Below, piece by piece: positions 1 to 10,209 of a stretch of 52,631 bases of DNA. Made by a program: the position numbers and the translations under genes. Source of the DNA: Clostridia bacterium (GTDB lineage Bacteria; Bacillota; Clostridia; Oscillospirales; QAMX01); contig JAFXIT010000065.1 of assembly GCA_017532825.1 (NCBI GenBank), positions 1-52,631 on the forward strand, read 5' to 3'. The stretch's first letter is position 1. Each line of letters begins with the position of its first letter. Below the pieces are notes generated by a model. That model searched no databases. It had not been told where the DNA came from and worked only from the letters and a program-made list of their open reading frames with translations.

Positions 1-1
1 C

Positions 2-214
2 GCAGACATCCAAGACGGTCAGCTCAAAAGAGAGCAAACCCAAACCCGACTCGACGATATATACACCATCCTGGACGGACTGAAAAACCGCCCGATGGAA
101 TACGATGAGCAGATCGTAAGACAACTGCTCGAATGCATAACTGTAGATTCCAAAGAACAGATCACGGTGATTTTTGTAGGCGGTCTCAAAGTGGTGCAGC
201 CACTGATCGACTGA
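2..214 (+). CDS. C-terminal tail of a large serine recombinase (partial)
   Basis: Only the last 70 codons are present and the reading frame runs off the left edge. The piece is a charged, probably helical coiled-coil stretch followed by MEYDEQIVRQLLECITV and a short beta segment (ITVIFVGGLKV). This matches the end of resolvase/invertase-type large serine recombinases common on clostridial mobile elements. The catalytic serine domain lies outside the window. It suggests that an integrated element ends at or just before position 214. The assignment rests on the C-terminal motif alone, so the subfamily is uncertain. Confidence 0.7.
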   Translation, partial: ADIQDGQLKREQTQTRLDDIYTILDGLKNRPMEYDEQIVRQLLECITVDSKEQITVIFVGGLKVVQPLID

Positions 215-323
215 CGGTGGCTCACCACCACACACTAAATTAGAAAGCTCAAGATATTTTGTGAGAGTTCGAAGTCATACGCAAAACGGCCGAAAATATC
301 TTTTTTATAGTCCTTACACAAGG

Positions 324-363
324 AAAACACACATTTGTCTTTACGGCAGATGTGTGTTTTTTT
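324..363 (+). terminator. Rho-independent terminator
   Basis: An 11-bp arm AAAACACACAT pairs with ATGTGTGTTTT (324-334 with 350-360). A short inner helix (TGTC with GGCA) tops it and a T-run reaches 363. It lies between the recombinase tail and the P-loop kinase. It probably ends transcription from the left and insulates the kinase gene, whose ribosome binding site starts only about 8 nt after the T-run. Confidence 0.75.
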
Positions 364-383
364 ATCAATTGGAAGGTGAGTTT

Positions 384-899
384 ATGGTAATTTTGATCAC
401 AGGAGCATCACATACAGGGAAGACCCTGCTTGCTCAAAGGATGCTTGAAAAATATAAATACCCATACCTTTCGATCGACCATCTGAAAATGGGTCTGATA
501 CGAAGCGGAAATACAGACCTTACTCCTATGAGTGACGAAGAAAGCCTTACGGCATATCTTTGGCCCATCGTATCCGAGATCATAAAAACAGCGATCGAGA
601 ATGACCAAAATCTCGTTGTGGAAGGATGTTATATTCCGTTTGATTGGAAGGACAGCTTCGGGCGGGAATATATTGACAGTATAAGATGTTATTGTCTTGT
701 TATGAGTGAGGATTACATAAAGGGCCACTTTGACGATGTTAGAGGGTTTGCTTCGGTGATAGAACACCGTCTTGACGACGGATGGTGTACTCTTGAGACT
801 GTCCTTGAGGACAACGCAAACGTCCTAAGGATGGCTCGGAAGCATGGTGCAAATGTTATCCTTATAGACGAAAAATACGAAGTAGACATTGAGCTGTGA
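384..899 (+). CDS. Small P-loop kinase / AAA-type NTPase (adenylate-kinase-like)
   Basis: This 171-residue cytosolic protein opens with a beta strand and a Walker A loop, GASHTGKT (residues 7-14), the layout of small nucleotide or metabolite kinases often annotated as adenylate kinase-like or 2-phosphoglycerate kinase-like. VVEGCYIP fits a central strand that ends in an acidic residue. The ATG at 384 was chosen because GGAAGGTGAG precedes it at the right distance. A longer in-frame start at 261 would run through the terminator hairpin. The gene stands alone between that terminator and the promoter of the sugar operon. The substrate cannot be told from sequence. Confidence 0.75.
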   Translation: MVILITGASHTGKTLLAQRMLEKYKYPYLSIDHLKMGLIRSGNTDLTPMSDEESLTAYLWPIVSEIIKTAIENDQNLVVEGCYIPFDWKDSFGREYIDSIRCYCLVMSEDYIKGHFDDVRGFASVIEHRLDDGWCTLETVLEDNANVLRMARKHGANVILIDEKYEVDIEL

Positions 900-917
900 T
901 AGGTGCGTTTTCAAAAG

Positions 918-946
918 TAGACAAGCGGCGGTTGCTGTGGTATAAT
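918..946 (+). promoter_or_regulatory. Sigma-A-type promoter of the first sugar operon
   Basis: The -35 box TAGACA (918-923) and a perfect -10 box TATAAT (941-946) are separated by exactly 17 bp. Transcription would begin near 952-954. An ATG at 955 would then be leaderless, so the gene more likely starts at 976. Confidence 0.75.
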
Positions 947-975
947 ACTTAAAAATGCAAAAAGGGATGAGCAAT

Positions 976-3090
976 ATGTTTAAACGAGCTGTTCCTGTCT
1001 TTGAAACGGGCAGAGAAAAAGAAATGAATACCTTTTACGGATTCTATACGAGAGTTCAGTCGGGTGAAAATACCCTGCTTAGAATTGCAGGATCGTCAAT
1101 ATATTCGATATTTATCAACGGAAAGTTTGTTTTTACAGGCCCTGCCAGAGCGGCGCACGGATACTACCGTGTGGACGAAATACCCGTGGGTAAATACCTT
1201 ACCGAGGAGACTAACGTCATAACCGTAAGGCTTTGTGCCTACAACTGCAACAGTTTTTCCTTGCTCGACCAGCCGGGATTTCTTTGTGCAGAGCTCGAAC
1301 AGGACGGGGAGATCGTCAGATACACCGATGAAAACGGTATGGGCGGATTTGGTTGCGTAGAGCTTGATGAACGTGTCAGGGGAGTTTTTCGCTACTCCTT
1401 CCAGAGAAACTTCTCCGAGGCATACCGTCTTGACGGGAGATATGCGGCGTTTGATCTGGATCCCGAAAATTCGGGACACCGTAGCGTTTCCCTTTCCAAG
1501 CAGGAGACCAAGAGCTTTATTGCAAGAGATCTTTTCCTTCCTGACTTTGATGTCGAGCCCGTGCAGGAGATAGTTGGCCGCGGAACGGTCATCTCCGGGA
1601 TCGAAGCGCCGCTCTACCGTACCCGTGAACACTTTAAGACCGACATACTTGACTGTTTTGACGATGACGAGCTTGAATATCGTTGCCTTGACGAGGTAAG
1701 ATCACTTGCCTTCGAAAAGACTGACAGAACGGTACTTCCCTGGGAAGCTGAGGAGATCGTTGCCGATAGGTTCACCGATCTTAGCTTCCGTTGCAATCTG
1801 ACGGGACTTATTGACCTTGACTTTACCGTTTCCGAGCCCTGCGAAATCTTGATACTTTTTGATGAGATATATAACGGAGAAAACGTAGATTATCTGCGTC
1901 TTGGCTGTGCCAACGTCATCCGTGTGGATGCTGCGGTCGGACATCATCGTCTGCTCACCCAGGAGCCCTATACCTTCCGTTATATGCGTGTTGTCTGCCG
2001 CAACGGTAAGGTACGGCTTAACGGTGCCTCCGTCCGCAGAGTAGGCTTTTATGCAATAGCGGACGATCTCGGTGTCGACGATGCGGAGCTTTGCAGGATA
2101 TACACTGCCGCCGTAGAGACCTTTAGGCAGAACACCTATGACATATATATGGACTGTCCCTCCCGTGAAAGGGGCGGCTGGCTTTGTGACAGCTTCTTTA
2201 CGTCGAGGGTGGAGCGCGAACTGACGGGTAAGACCGAGGTGGAAAAGTGCTTCCTTGGCAACTTTATCGATCATCCCACCGATCCAAATCTTCCCGACGG
2301 AATGCTCCCCATGTGTTATCCGTCCGACCATACCGATCACGTTTACATCCCCAACTGGGCAATGTGGTTTGTTCTTGAACTTCGGGAATACGTTGCCTTT
2401 ACCGGAGACAAGGAGTTTGCTGAACGTGCCAAGGACAGGGTGCTTGGTCTTCTTGAGTTCCTCCGTAAATACGAGTATGCCGACGGTCTGCTTGAAAAGC
2501 TTGATTCCTGGGTCTTCGTGGAGTGGTCAAAAGCAAATGACTTTGTACAGGATATAAACTATCCCACAAATATGCTCTATGCCCGTCTCAAACGTGATAT
2601 TGCCGATATGTACGGCGATAAGTCGCTGATCAAAGAGGCTGAGAAGATAGAGCAGTATATCCGTGACAATACCCTTGTCAACGGATTCTTCTGTGATAAT
2701 TCATATCGTAAGGAGGATGGCAGTCTGGAACTTTCCGGTGAGTGCACCGAGGCTTGCCAGTACTACGCCTTCTTTATGGATATTGCTACACCCGAAAGCC
2801 ACCCCGAGCTTTGGAAGATCCTTACTACCGACTTCGGCCCGCATCGCAAAGCAAATAATGCATATCCGCAGATACACTTTGCAAATTCCTTTATCGGAAA
2901 TTATCTCCGTCTTGATCTTCTTCGCCGTTACGGACTTAATGAACGGCTCATCAAGGAAATACGCGGATATTTTCTGCATATGGCCGACAAGACCGGAACA
3001 CTTTGGGAACACGACGGCGAGGTCGCCAGCTGTAATCACGGCTTTGCATCTTATATTGCCGTCCTTCTGCGTAAAGCACTTTGTATGTAG
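976..3090 (+). CDS. GH78-like alpha-L-rhamnosidase family protein
   Basis: The protein has 704 residues. The N-terminal third is beta-rich, with a jelly-roll-like IFINGKFVFTGPAR segment typical of the carbohydrate-binding domains in front of GH78 enzymes. From about residue 370 it becomes a helical (alpha/alpha)6 barrel carrying DCPSRERGGWLCD, the GH78 signature region (family form roughly DCPxRDERxGWxGD). GH78 enzymes hydrolyse terminal alpha-L-rhamnosides. There is no signal peptide, so it should act inside the cell. The ATG at 976 follows AAAGGGATGAG; upstream ATGs at 955 and 967 are badly placed. It is first in a five-gene operon. The motif is divergent, so a different deoxy-sugar or pentose glycoside is possible. 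Confidence 0.8.
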   Translation: MFKRAVPVFETGREKEMNTFYGFYTRVQSGENTLLRIAGSSIYSIFINGKFVFTGPARAAHGYYRVDEIPVGKYLTEETNVITVRLCAYNCNSFSLLDQPGFLCAELEQDGEIVRYTDENGMGGFGCVELDERVRGVFRYSFQRNFSEAYRLDGRYAAFDLDPENSGHRSVSLSKQETKSFIARDLFLPDFDVEPVQEIVGRGTVISGIEAPLYRTREHFKTDILDCFDDDELEYRCLDEVRSLAFEKTDRTVLPWEAEEIVADRFTDLSFRCNLTGLIDLDFTVSEPCEILILFDEIYNGENVDYLRLGCANVIRVDAAVGHHRLLTQEPYTFRYMRVVCRNGKVRLNGASVRRVGFYAIADDLGVDDAELCRIYTAAVETFRQNTYDIYMDCPSRERGGWLCDSFFTSRVERELTGKTEVEKCFLGNFIDHPTDPNLPDGMLPMCYPSDHTDHVYIPNWAMWFVLELREYVAFTGDKEFAERAKDRVLGLLEFLRKYEYADGLLEKLDSWVFVEWSKANDFVQDINYPTNMLYARLKRDIADMYGDKSLIKEAEKIEQYIRDNTLVNGFFCDNSYRKEDGSLELSGECTEACQYYAFFMDIATPESHPELWKILTTDFGPHRKANNAYPQIHFANSFIGNYLRLDLLRRYGLNERLIKEIRGYFLHMADKTGTLWEHDGEVASCNHGFASYIAVLLRKALCM

Positions 3091-3100
3091 GTAGAATAGT

Positions 3101-3829
3101 ATGAAATTACTCTCGATAGGAAACAGCTTTTCCAACGATGCACACAGATGGCTGCATAAGCTTGCGGAACAAAACGGTGTGGATCTTTACACAGTAGATG
3201 CGGATATCGGCGGATGCACATTAGAGCGTCATTGGAATAACGTTTCGGATGATCCGCACGACTACTATCTTCAGATAAACGGAGAGTCTGTGGATAGGAT
3301 GATATCTCTTTCCGAGGCCCTTTCCATGGAACAGTGGGACGTTATTACGATCCAACAAGCAAGCCCGTTTAGCGGTATGCCGCAGACCTTTTTCCCCTAT
3401 ATTACGGATCTTTCGGAATACCTCAGAAAACTTCATCCTCAGGCAAAGCTCTTCTTCCATCAGACTTGGGCATACGAGATCGACTCCGGACACGGCGGAT
3501 TTCCTGCCTATGACTGTAACCAGCAGGAGATGTTCCGCAGGATAAAGGACTGTTCCGAAATGGCGTCAAAGGTCATAGATGCGGAGATACTTCCGACGGG
3601 AAGTATCATACAAAAGCTCAGAGAGACGGTACCCGAGTTTAACTATGCAGAAGGCGGGATGTCGCTTTGCCGAGACGGATTCCACCTTTCGCTTGATTAC
3701 GGCAGATATGCCGCAGCTGCAATATGGGTAAAGACGCTCACGGGAATTACCGTAAAGGCATATCCCATGGAGAATTTCGATATAGATCTCCTTGGAAAGA
3801 TCGTCGATATAGTCAACCAAGAACTTTAA
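3101..3829 (+). CDS. DUF4886 / SGNH-hydrolase-like protein
   Basis: The 242-residue protein begins with KLLSIGNSFSNDA, the block I Gly-Asn-Ser region of the DUF4886 group in the SGNH/GDSL fold, where the serine is the nucleophile. WDVITIQQAS is a middle block. CRDGFHLSLDYGRYAAA near the C-terminus supplies the Asp-x-x-His pair. Members of this fold are usually esterases that remove acetyl or other acyl groups from carbohydrates. It begins 10 nt after the GH78-like gene and has no signal peptide. De-esterification of a sugar released by the neighbouring hydrolase is a reasonable inference, but no substrate can be seen. Confidence 0.8.
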   Translation: MKLLSIGNSFSNDAHRWLHKLAEQNGVDLYTVDADIGGCTLERHWNNVSDDPHDYYLQINGESVDRMISLSEALSMEQWDVITIQQASPFSGMPQTFFPYITDLSEYLRKLHPQAKLFFHQTWAYEIDSGHGGFPAYDCNQQEMFRRIKDCSEMASKVIDAEILPTGSIIQKLRETVPEFNYAEGGMSLCRDGFHLSLDYGRYAAAAIWVKTLTGITVKAYPMENFDIDLLGKIVDIVNQEL

Positions 3830-3852
3830 TACAAAAAAAGGGGAGCGGTTGA

Positions 3853-4896
3853 ATGTCTCTGGATAAAATCGGAGTAACGAGCAATGAAAAAAGGGGAATA
3901 ACGGTAGCCGGGAACCTTATAACGGATATTGTAAAAAATATCGACGGCTATCCCTCGATTGGTATGCTTGCAAATATATCCTCCGTTTCTAAAGCGGTAG
4001 GAGGCTGTGCCGCAAATACGGCTATAGATCTGTCGAAAATAGATCGGTCGCTCCAAATAAGCGTTGCGGGATGTATCGGAGAGGACGAATACGGTCGCTT
4101 TATTCTGTCAGAGCTTGAGACGAATGCAATCGATACCGGTCGTATCCGAAGGACTAATGAGGCTCCTACGAGTTTCAGCGACGTTATGAGTATGCCGTCC
4201 GGAGAACGCACTTTTTTTCATGCAAGGGGAGCAAACGCTCTGTTTTGTCCGGATGATATAGATGTCTCGGGACTCAGCTGCAGCATCCTTCACATCGGAT
4301 ATATTTTGCTTCTCGACCGATTTGACCGATCTGACGACGAATACGGCACCGTTATGGCCCGCTTTTTAAAGCAGGTCAGAGAGCAGGGAATAAAGACGTC
4401 GATCGATGTCGTAAGCGAAAGCTCGGCCGATTATCCAAGCAAGATAATTCCTGCCCTAAAGTACAGCAATTACGTGATAATAAATGAGATAGAGTGCTGT
4501 AACATATGGGGGATAAACCCCAGAAAAGAAGACGGAAGTCTTGACGTTACGGCAATCGAGACTGCACTACGAAAGACGATGGATTGCGGAGTGGAGGATA
4601 AGGTCATAGTTCACAGCAAGGAAGCAGGCTTCTGTCTTAGCCGGGATGGGGCATTTGCCGTTGTTCCTTCACTTAAAATACCGTCAGAGGAGATAAAGGG
4701 AAGCGTAGGTGCGGGAGATGCCTTTTGCGCGGGCAGTCTTTACGGCATTTACAATAATTTCAGTGACCGCGAGATACTGGAATTTGCATCCGCAGCAGCT
4801 GCCTGCAATCTTTTTTCGGAAAATGCGGTAGACGGTATGCGGTCGTACCCTGAGATATGTAACCTTGCCAAGACATATCCAAGACGTGATATGTAG
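3853..4896 (+). CDS. PfkB-family carbohydrate kinase
   Basis: This 347-residue ribokinase-superfamily protein carries both PfkB signatures. One is the N-terminal Gly-rich VGGCAANTAIDLSKI; the other is the C-terminal SVGAGDAFCAGSLYGI, whose Asp is the catalytic base and whose GAGD forms the anion hole. Such kinases phosphorylate a sugar or nucleoside using ATP. The start has the site AAAGGGGAG in front. It lies between the hydrolases and an aldolase/isomerase pair, so it probably phosphorylates the ketose made by the lyxose-isomerase-like enzyme or a related sugar. The family covers fructokinase, ribokinase, tagatose-6-P kinase and KDG kinase, and the specificity is open. Confidence 0.9.
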   Translation: MSLDKIGVTSNEKRGITVAGNLITDIVKNIDGYPSIGMLANISSVSKAVGGCAANTAIDLSKIDRSLQISVAGCIGEDEYGRFILSELETNAIDTGRIRRTNEAPTSFSDVMSMPSGERTFFHARGANALFCPDDIDVSGLSCSILHIGYILLLDRFDRSDDEYGTVMARFLKQVREQGIKTSIDVVSESSADYPSKIIPALKYSNYVIINEIECCNIWGINPRKEDGSLDVTAIETALRKTMDCGVEDKVIVHSKEAGFCLSRDGAFAVVPSLKIPSEEIKGSVGAGDAFCAGSLYGIYNNFSDREILEFASAAAACNLFSENAVDGMRSYPEICNLAKTYPRRDM

Positions 4897-4930
4897 TTTG
4901 AACGAGTAAATAATACGGAGAGTATAATTT

Positions 4931-5767
4931 ATGCTTGTAAATCTTGATTCTGTTCTCAGAAAAGCGCAGGCGGAGCATTACGCCGTCGGTCTTTTCAATA
5001 CTACCGACACCGATATGGCCGAGGCTGTCATTTCGGCGGCCGAGGAACTTCGTTCACCCGTGATAATCGGTACGGCCGAGGTATTGCTCCCATACGGCGA
5101 GCTTAAGCTTATTGCGCCGTCTCTTTTGGCGGCTGCGGAAAGATCGAGCGTTCCCGTAGTTTTGAATTACGATCACGGTCTTACTTTTGAAAGGTGCGTT
5201 GAGGCTCTTAAGCTTGGATTTTCCTCAATTATGTACGACGGTTCGGCTCTTTGTGAAGCGGAGAATCTTGAGTCGACCGCCAGAATGGTCGAAATAGCGC
5301 ACGCAATGGGAGCCTCGGTAGAGGGAGAGATCGGGCACGTCGGCCAGGCCTCTGACGGTGATGGAGCACAGGCTGATATGTATACTACTCCCGAGGAGGC
5401 CGTTGCTTTCGTCAAAGCAACGGGTGTAGATGCTCTGGCTGTCGCTATAGGAACGGCACATGGGGTGTACAGATCCAAGCCGAGACTTGATATAAACCGT
5501 CTTTCGGAGATACGTGCCGCAATTGATACGCCTCTTGTACTTCACGGAGGATCGGGCCTTTCGGACGATGATTTCAGAAATACTATTGCGGCCGGTATTG
5601 CGAAGGTAAATATCTTTACCGATCTTTGCATCGCAGGTGCACAGGCAATGAAGGAAGGCCTTGAAAAGGGATTGGGATACCTTGATATTCGCAACGCAAA
5701 GGTAGAGAACATCAAACGTGCAGTCATGAAAAAGATCGAACTTTTCGGCTCTGCGGGTAAGATATAG
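4931..5767 (+). CDS. Class II fructose-bisphosphate aldolase family protein
   Basis: The 278-residue protein follows the zinc-dependent class II aldolase pattern. Seen are NYDHG (catalytic Asp and zinc His), EGEIGHVGQ, AIGTAHGVY (second zinc His) and LHGGSGLSDDDFR (third zinc His and phosphate-binding Gly-Ser). These enzymes cleave a ketose phosphate to dihydroxyacetone phosphate and an aldehyde. Its length is close to the KbaY/GatY (tagatose-bisphosphate) and Fba groups. In this operon the likely substrate is the phosphorylated ketose from the PfkB-type kinase next door. Whether it needs a bisphosphate or a 1-phosphate cannot be decided here. Confidence 0.9.
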   Translation: MLVNLDSVLRKAQAEHYAVGLFNTTDTDMAEAVISAAEELRSPVIIGTAEVLLPYGELKLIAPSLLAAAERSSVPVVLNYDHGLTFERCVEALKLGFSSIMYDGSALCEAENLESTARMVEIAHAMGASVEGEIGHVGQASDGDGAQADMYTTPEEAVAFVKATGVDALAVAIGTAHGVYRSKPRLDINRLSEIRAAIDTPLVLHGGSGLSDDDFRNTIAAGIAKVNIFTDLCIAGAQAMKEGLEKGLGYLDIRNAKVENIKRAVMKKIELFGSAGKI

Positions 5768-5779
5768 GGAGGATTCGGT

Positions 5780-6466
5780 ATGAAGCGTTCGGAGATAAAC
5801 CGTGCACTTATAGAACTTGAGCGGATGTGCGAGAAATACTGTTGTTATCTCCCGCCGTTTTGCCATTTTACCCCCGAAAAATGGCAGGATCTCGGTCACG
5901 AGTACGACGAGGTACGTGACTGTATGCTCGGCTGGGATATAACCGATTTCGGCCTTGGTGACTTTGATAAGGTCGGGTTTTCACTTATAACCATACGAAA
6001 CGGCAACCTTAATATGAAGGATAAATATCCGAAGGTTTATGCTGAAAAGCTTCTCTACCTTAAGGAAGGACAGACGGCCTGCAACCACTTCCATTGGTAT
6101 AAGACTGAGGATATAATTAACCGTGGCGGCGGAAACTGCCTTATAAGAGTATACAACAGTCTGCCGGACGAATCTGTGGACTACGAATCCGACGTTACGG
6201 TCAACTGCGACGGAAGGACGTTTACCGTACCTGCCGGAACACAGATACGTCTTACTCCGGGTGAGAGTCTGCATATAAAGCAGTATATGTACCACGACTT
6301 TGCTGTCGAAGAGGGGAGCGGTCCGGTACTGCTTGGCGAGGTAAGTCAGTGTAATGACGATAACTGTGATAACCGTTTTAATCCTCCCGTGGGCAGATTC
6401 CCCGAGATAGAAGAGGATGAGCCGCCCTACCGTCTTCTCTGTAACGAATATCCCGAGGCGAAATGA
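5780..6466 (+). CDS. D-lyxose ketol-isomerase family protein
   Basis: This 228-residue cupin-type protein matches the D-lyxose isomerase family, which interconverts D-lyxose with D-xylulose and often also D-mannose with D-fructose using Mn2+. The metal site is visible as NHFHWYKTEDI (two His and a Glu), a further His in YMYHDFAVEEG, and the family segment GEVSQCNDDNCDNRF near the end. The site GGGAGGATTCGG precedes the ATG and the gene begins 12 nt after the aldolase. As the last gene of the operon it would supply the ketose to the kinase and aldolase. It could instead act on another 2,3-cis aldose. Confidence 0.88.
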   Translation: MKRSEINRALIELERMCEKYCCYLPPFCHFTPEKWQDLGHEYDEVRDCMLGWDITDFGLGDFDKVGFSLITIRNGNLNMKDKYPKVYAEKLLYLKEGQTACNHFHWYKTEDIINRGGGNCLIRVYNSLPDESVDYESDVTVNCDGRTFTVPAGTQIRLTPGESLHIKQYMYHDFAVEEGSGPVLLGEVSQCNDDNCDNRFNPPVGRFPEIEEDEPPYRLLCNEYPEAK

Positions 6467-6501
6467 TCATACGTTTTTAGGGTTGGTAAAAGTTTAAAAG
6501 A

Positions 6502-6531
6502 AAAAGGCTGACGAAATTTTCGTCAGCCTTT
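6502..6531. terminator. Bidirectional terminator between the sugar operon and groESL
   Basis: AAAGGCTGACGAAA pairs with TTTTCGTCAGCCTTT with almost no loop. A-rich sequence on the left and T-rich sequence on the right let it work on both strands. It closes the plus-strand sugar operon and the minus-strand groESL operon. Confidence 0.85.
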
Positions 6532-6546
6532 CTGTTTGTTTTTGGA

Positions 6547-8184
<1,638 letters not shown>

Positions 8185-8198
8185 TTATAAATAAAATC

Positions 8199-8553
<355 letters not shown>

Positions 8554-8560
8554 CGTGTAT

Positions 8561-8589
8561 ATAATAAAGAAATTTTGGGCTATTTACAA
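8561..8589 (-). promoter_or_regulatory. Sigma-A promoter of groESL
   Basis: Read on the minus strand, TTGTAA (8584-8589), a 17-bp spacer and TATTAT (8561-8566) form a good sigma-A promoter. Transcription would begin at about 8554, at the edge of the CIRCE operator. From here to 8744 I see no other convincing element. Confidence 0.75.
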
Positions 8590-8744
8590 GAAGCATTATG
8601 CCCAAAAAATACCTGCGCAACCCACGGTCGTTTTGATAACTTTTACATATTCTTACCTGTTGCAAGAACAAATAAGTGACCTGCGGCGCACGATCGGCAT
8701 AGGATAAAATAAAAAGTGTCAGCAATTATGAAAGGAATAATCCG

Positions 8745-8990
8745 ATGGAAATATATATAATTACGGTCAGAAGCGTAACTTATGCGCAAAAAACGGTCGG
8801 AATACTTTCGGAAAACAGAATAAAAAGCAGAATAATAAAACGTCCCAAGGGATTGGACGTAGGCGGATGCGGATATGCAGTAGAGGTACGAACATCACGG
8901 ATCGGGGAGGTCACAAGCGCTCTTGCCGATGCGGCTCTTCCGGATTTTAAAATCTACAAAAGAGGGAGAGACGGATATGTATTATTTTGA
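8745..8990 (+). CDS. DUF3343 (putative Se/S carrier-like) protein
   Basis: The 81-residue protein matches the DUF3343 family. It has a beta-alpha-beta start (YIITVRSVTYAQKTVGIL), then RIIKRPKGLDVGGCGYAVEV with the conserved Cys-Gly after a Pro/Gly-rich turn. The family is described as putative selenium/sulfur carriers and is often encoded beside cysteine-desulfurase-like enzymes. That is the case here: its last 14 nt overlap the next gene, which implies translational coupling. The cysteine is the probable acceptor. No selD, yedF or other selenium gene is visible nearby. Confidence 0.85.
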   Translation: MEIYIITVRSVTYAQKTVGILSENRIKSRIIKRPKGLDVGGCGYAVEVRTSRIGEVTSALADAALPDFKIYKRGRDGYVLF

Positions 8991-10110
8991 TAGCGCGGCA
9001 ACGAGCTTTTACCGTCCTTACTCTGTACGTGTTGCCGTAAATGACGCAATAGCAAGGCTTGCCGGATACGGTCGCAGCGGACACACCTCTGCAGCGGCTG
9101 CAGCCGAGCGGGTCTATCTTTGCAGAAAATCGGTGGCCGAGCTGTTTGGAATGAGTAACCCGGAAAGGGTTATTTTTTGTAATAATGCTACCCACGCCTT
9201 AAACATTGCCATACGTGGCTTTTCACGTAAAAACGGTGTAGGGGTAATATCTTGTTTTGAACACAACGCAGTAAGCCGTCCTGCATACGCATGCGGAAGG
9301 GTAGCCGTTGCAGAGTTTGATCCGTATAATGAAGATTCTATTCTGTCTTCATTCAAGGGATTGCTTGCTTCGGGAGTAAGTCTTTGTGTCTGTACCATGG
9401 TATCAAATGCGTTTGGCAATATTCTGCCCGTGTCAGAGATCGGGGCTATGTGTAAAAAACGCGGAGTACCGTTTGTGGTCGATGCTTCACAGGCGGCAGG
9501 GACTCTTGACATAGATGTTAAAAAATTGAATGCCGATGCCGTGTGTATGCCCGGGCACAAGGCGTTACTCGGTCCTACCGGCACGGGTATATTGCTGCTG
9601 ACGTCTGATATGCTGCCTGCGCCGATAATGTTTGGCGGTACCGGCAGTATGTCTCAAAGCCGTGATATGCCCGACGTACTGCCGGACAGATATGAGGCAG
9701 GCACGTTAAACGTAGCGGGAATATGCGGTCTGCTTGAGGGGGTCCGATTTGTCAGACAAAATCGAGAAGGAATATTCAAGCACGAAGCATTGCTGTGCAA
9801 GGAATTGCGAGCAATGCTGACAGGGATACCAAGGGTAAAGCTGTATTACGGACCTGAGCAGATGCAGTGTCCCGGATTGCTGTCGTTTGGCGTTGACGGA
9901 CGTCCCTCTGAGGAAATAGTGCAAGCGCTTGCCGACGAGGGGTTTGCCCTCAGAGGCGGATTGCACTGTGCTCCGCTTGCGCATAAGCGTATGGGGACGA
10001 CGGAAAACGGTACGGCAAGGGTAAGCTTTTGCTATGCAAATACCCTTTACCAGACGGTAAAGCTTGCTGAAGCAATAGAAAAGCTTGCAAATCAAAAAAA
10101 CATGATATAA
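8977..10110 (+). CDS. Cysteine-desulfurase-like class V aminotransferase-fold enzyme
   Basis: The 377-residue PLP enzyme shows FDSAATSFYRP at the N-terminus, VDASQAAGTLDID (PLP-binding Asp), MPGHKALLGPTGTG (Schiff-base Lys) and ALRGGLHCAPLAHKRMGT, where the Cys would carry the persulfide or selenide intermediate. This is the compact form often annotated as a SufS-like cysteine desulfurase family protein. The ATG at 8977 follows AGAGGGAGAG and overlaps the DUF3343 gene by 14 nt. The pair probably moves sulfur or selenium from cysteine or selenocysteine to the carrier. No scaffold protein (IscU/SufU) is present, so a general Fe-S role is less likely. Confidence 0.88.
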   Translation: MYYFDSAATSFYRPYSVRVAVNDAIARLAGYGRSGHTSAAAAAERVYLCRKSVAELFGMSNPERVIFCNNATHALNIAIRGFSRKNGVGVISCFEHNAVSRPAYACGRVAVAEFDPYNEDSILSSFKGLLASGVSLCVCTMVSNAFGNILPVSEIGAMCKKRGVPFVVDASQAAGTLDIDVKKLNADAVCMPGHKALLGPTGTGILLLTSDMLPAPIMFGGTGSMSQSRDMPDVLPDRYEAGTLNVAGICGLLEGVRFVRQNREGIFKHEALLCKELRAMLTGIPRVKLYYGPEQMQCPGLLSFGVDGRPSEEIVQALADEGFALRGGLHCAPLAHKRMGTTENGTARVSFCYANTLYQTVKLAEAIEKLANQKNMI

Positions 10111-10126
10111 AATTTTTATCAAGCCC

Positions 10127-10155
10127 TTTAAAACAGCTGAAAAATGTGGTATCAT
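10127..10155 (+). promoter_or_regulatory. Probable promoter of the cdaA operon
   Basis: TTTAAA (10127-10132), a 17-bp spacer and TATCAT (10150-10155) form a moderate sigma-A promoter. In the leader a short hairpin (AAGGGC-TGAG-GCCCTT, 10169-10184) follows, without a T-run. Confidence 0.5.
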
Positions 10156-10209
10156 ATATTAAAGTAACAAGGGCTGAGGCCCTTGCGAAAGGGGCGCACG
10201 GAAGAAGAC

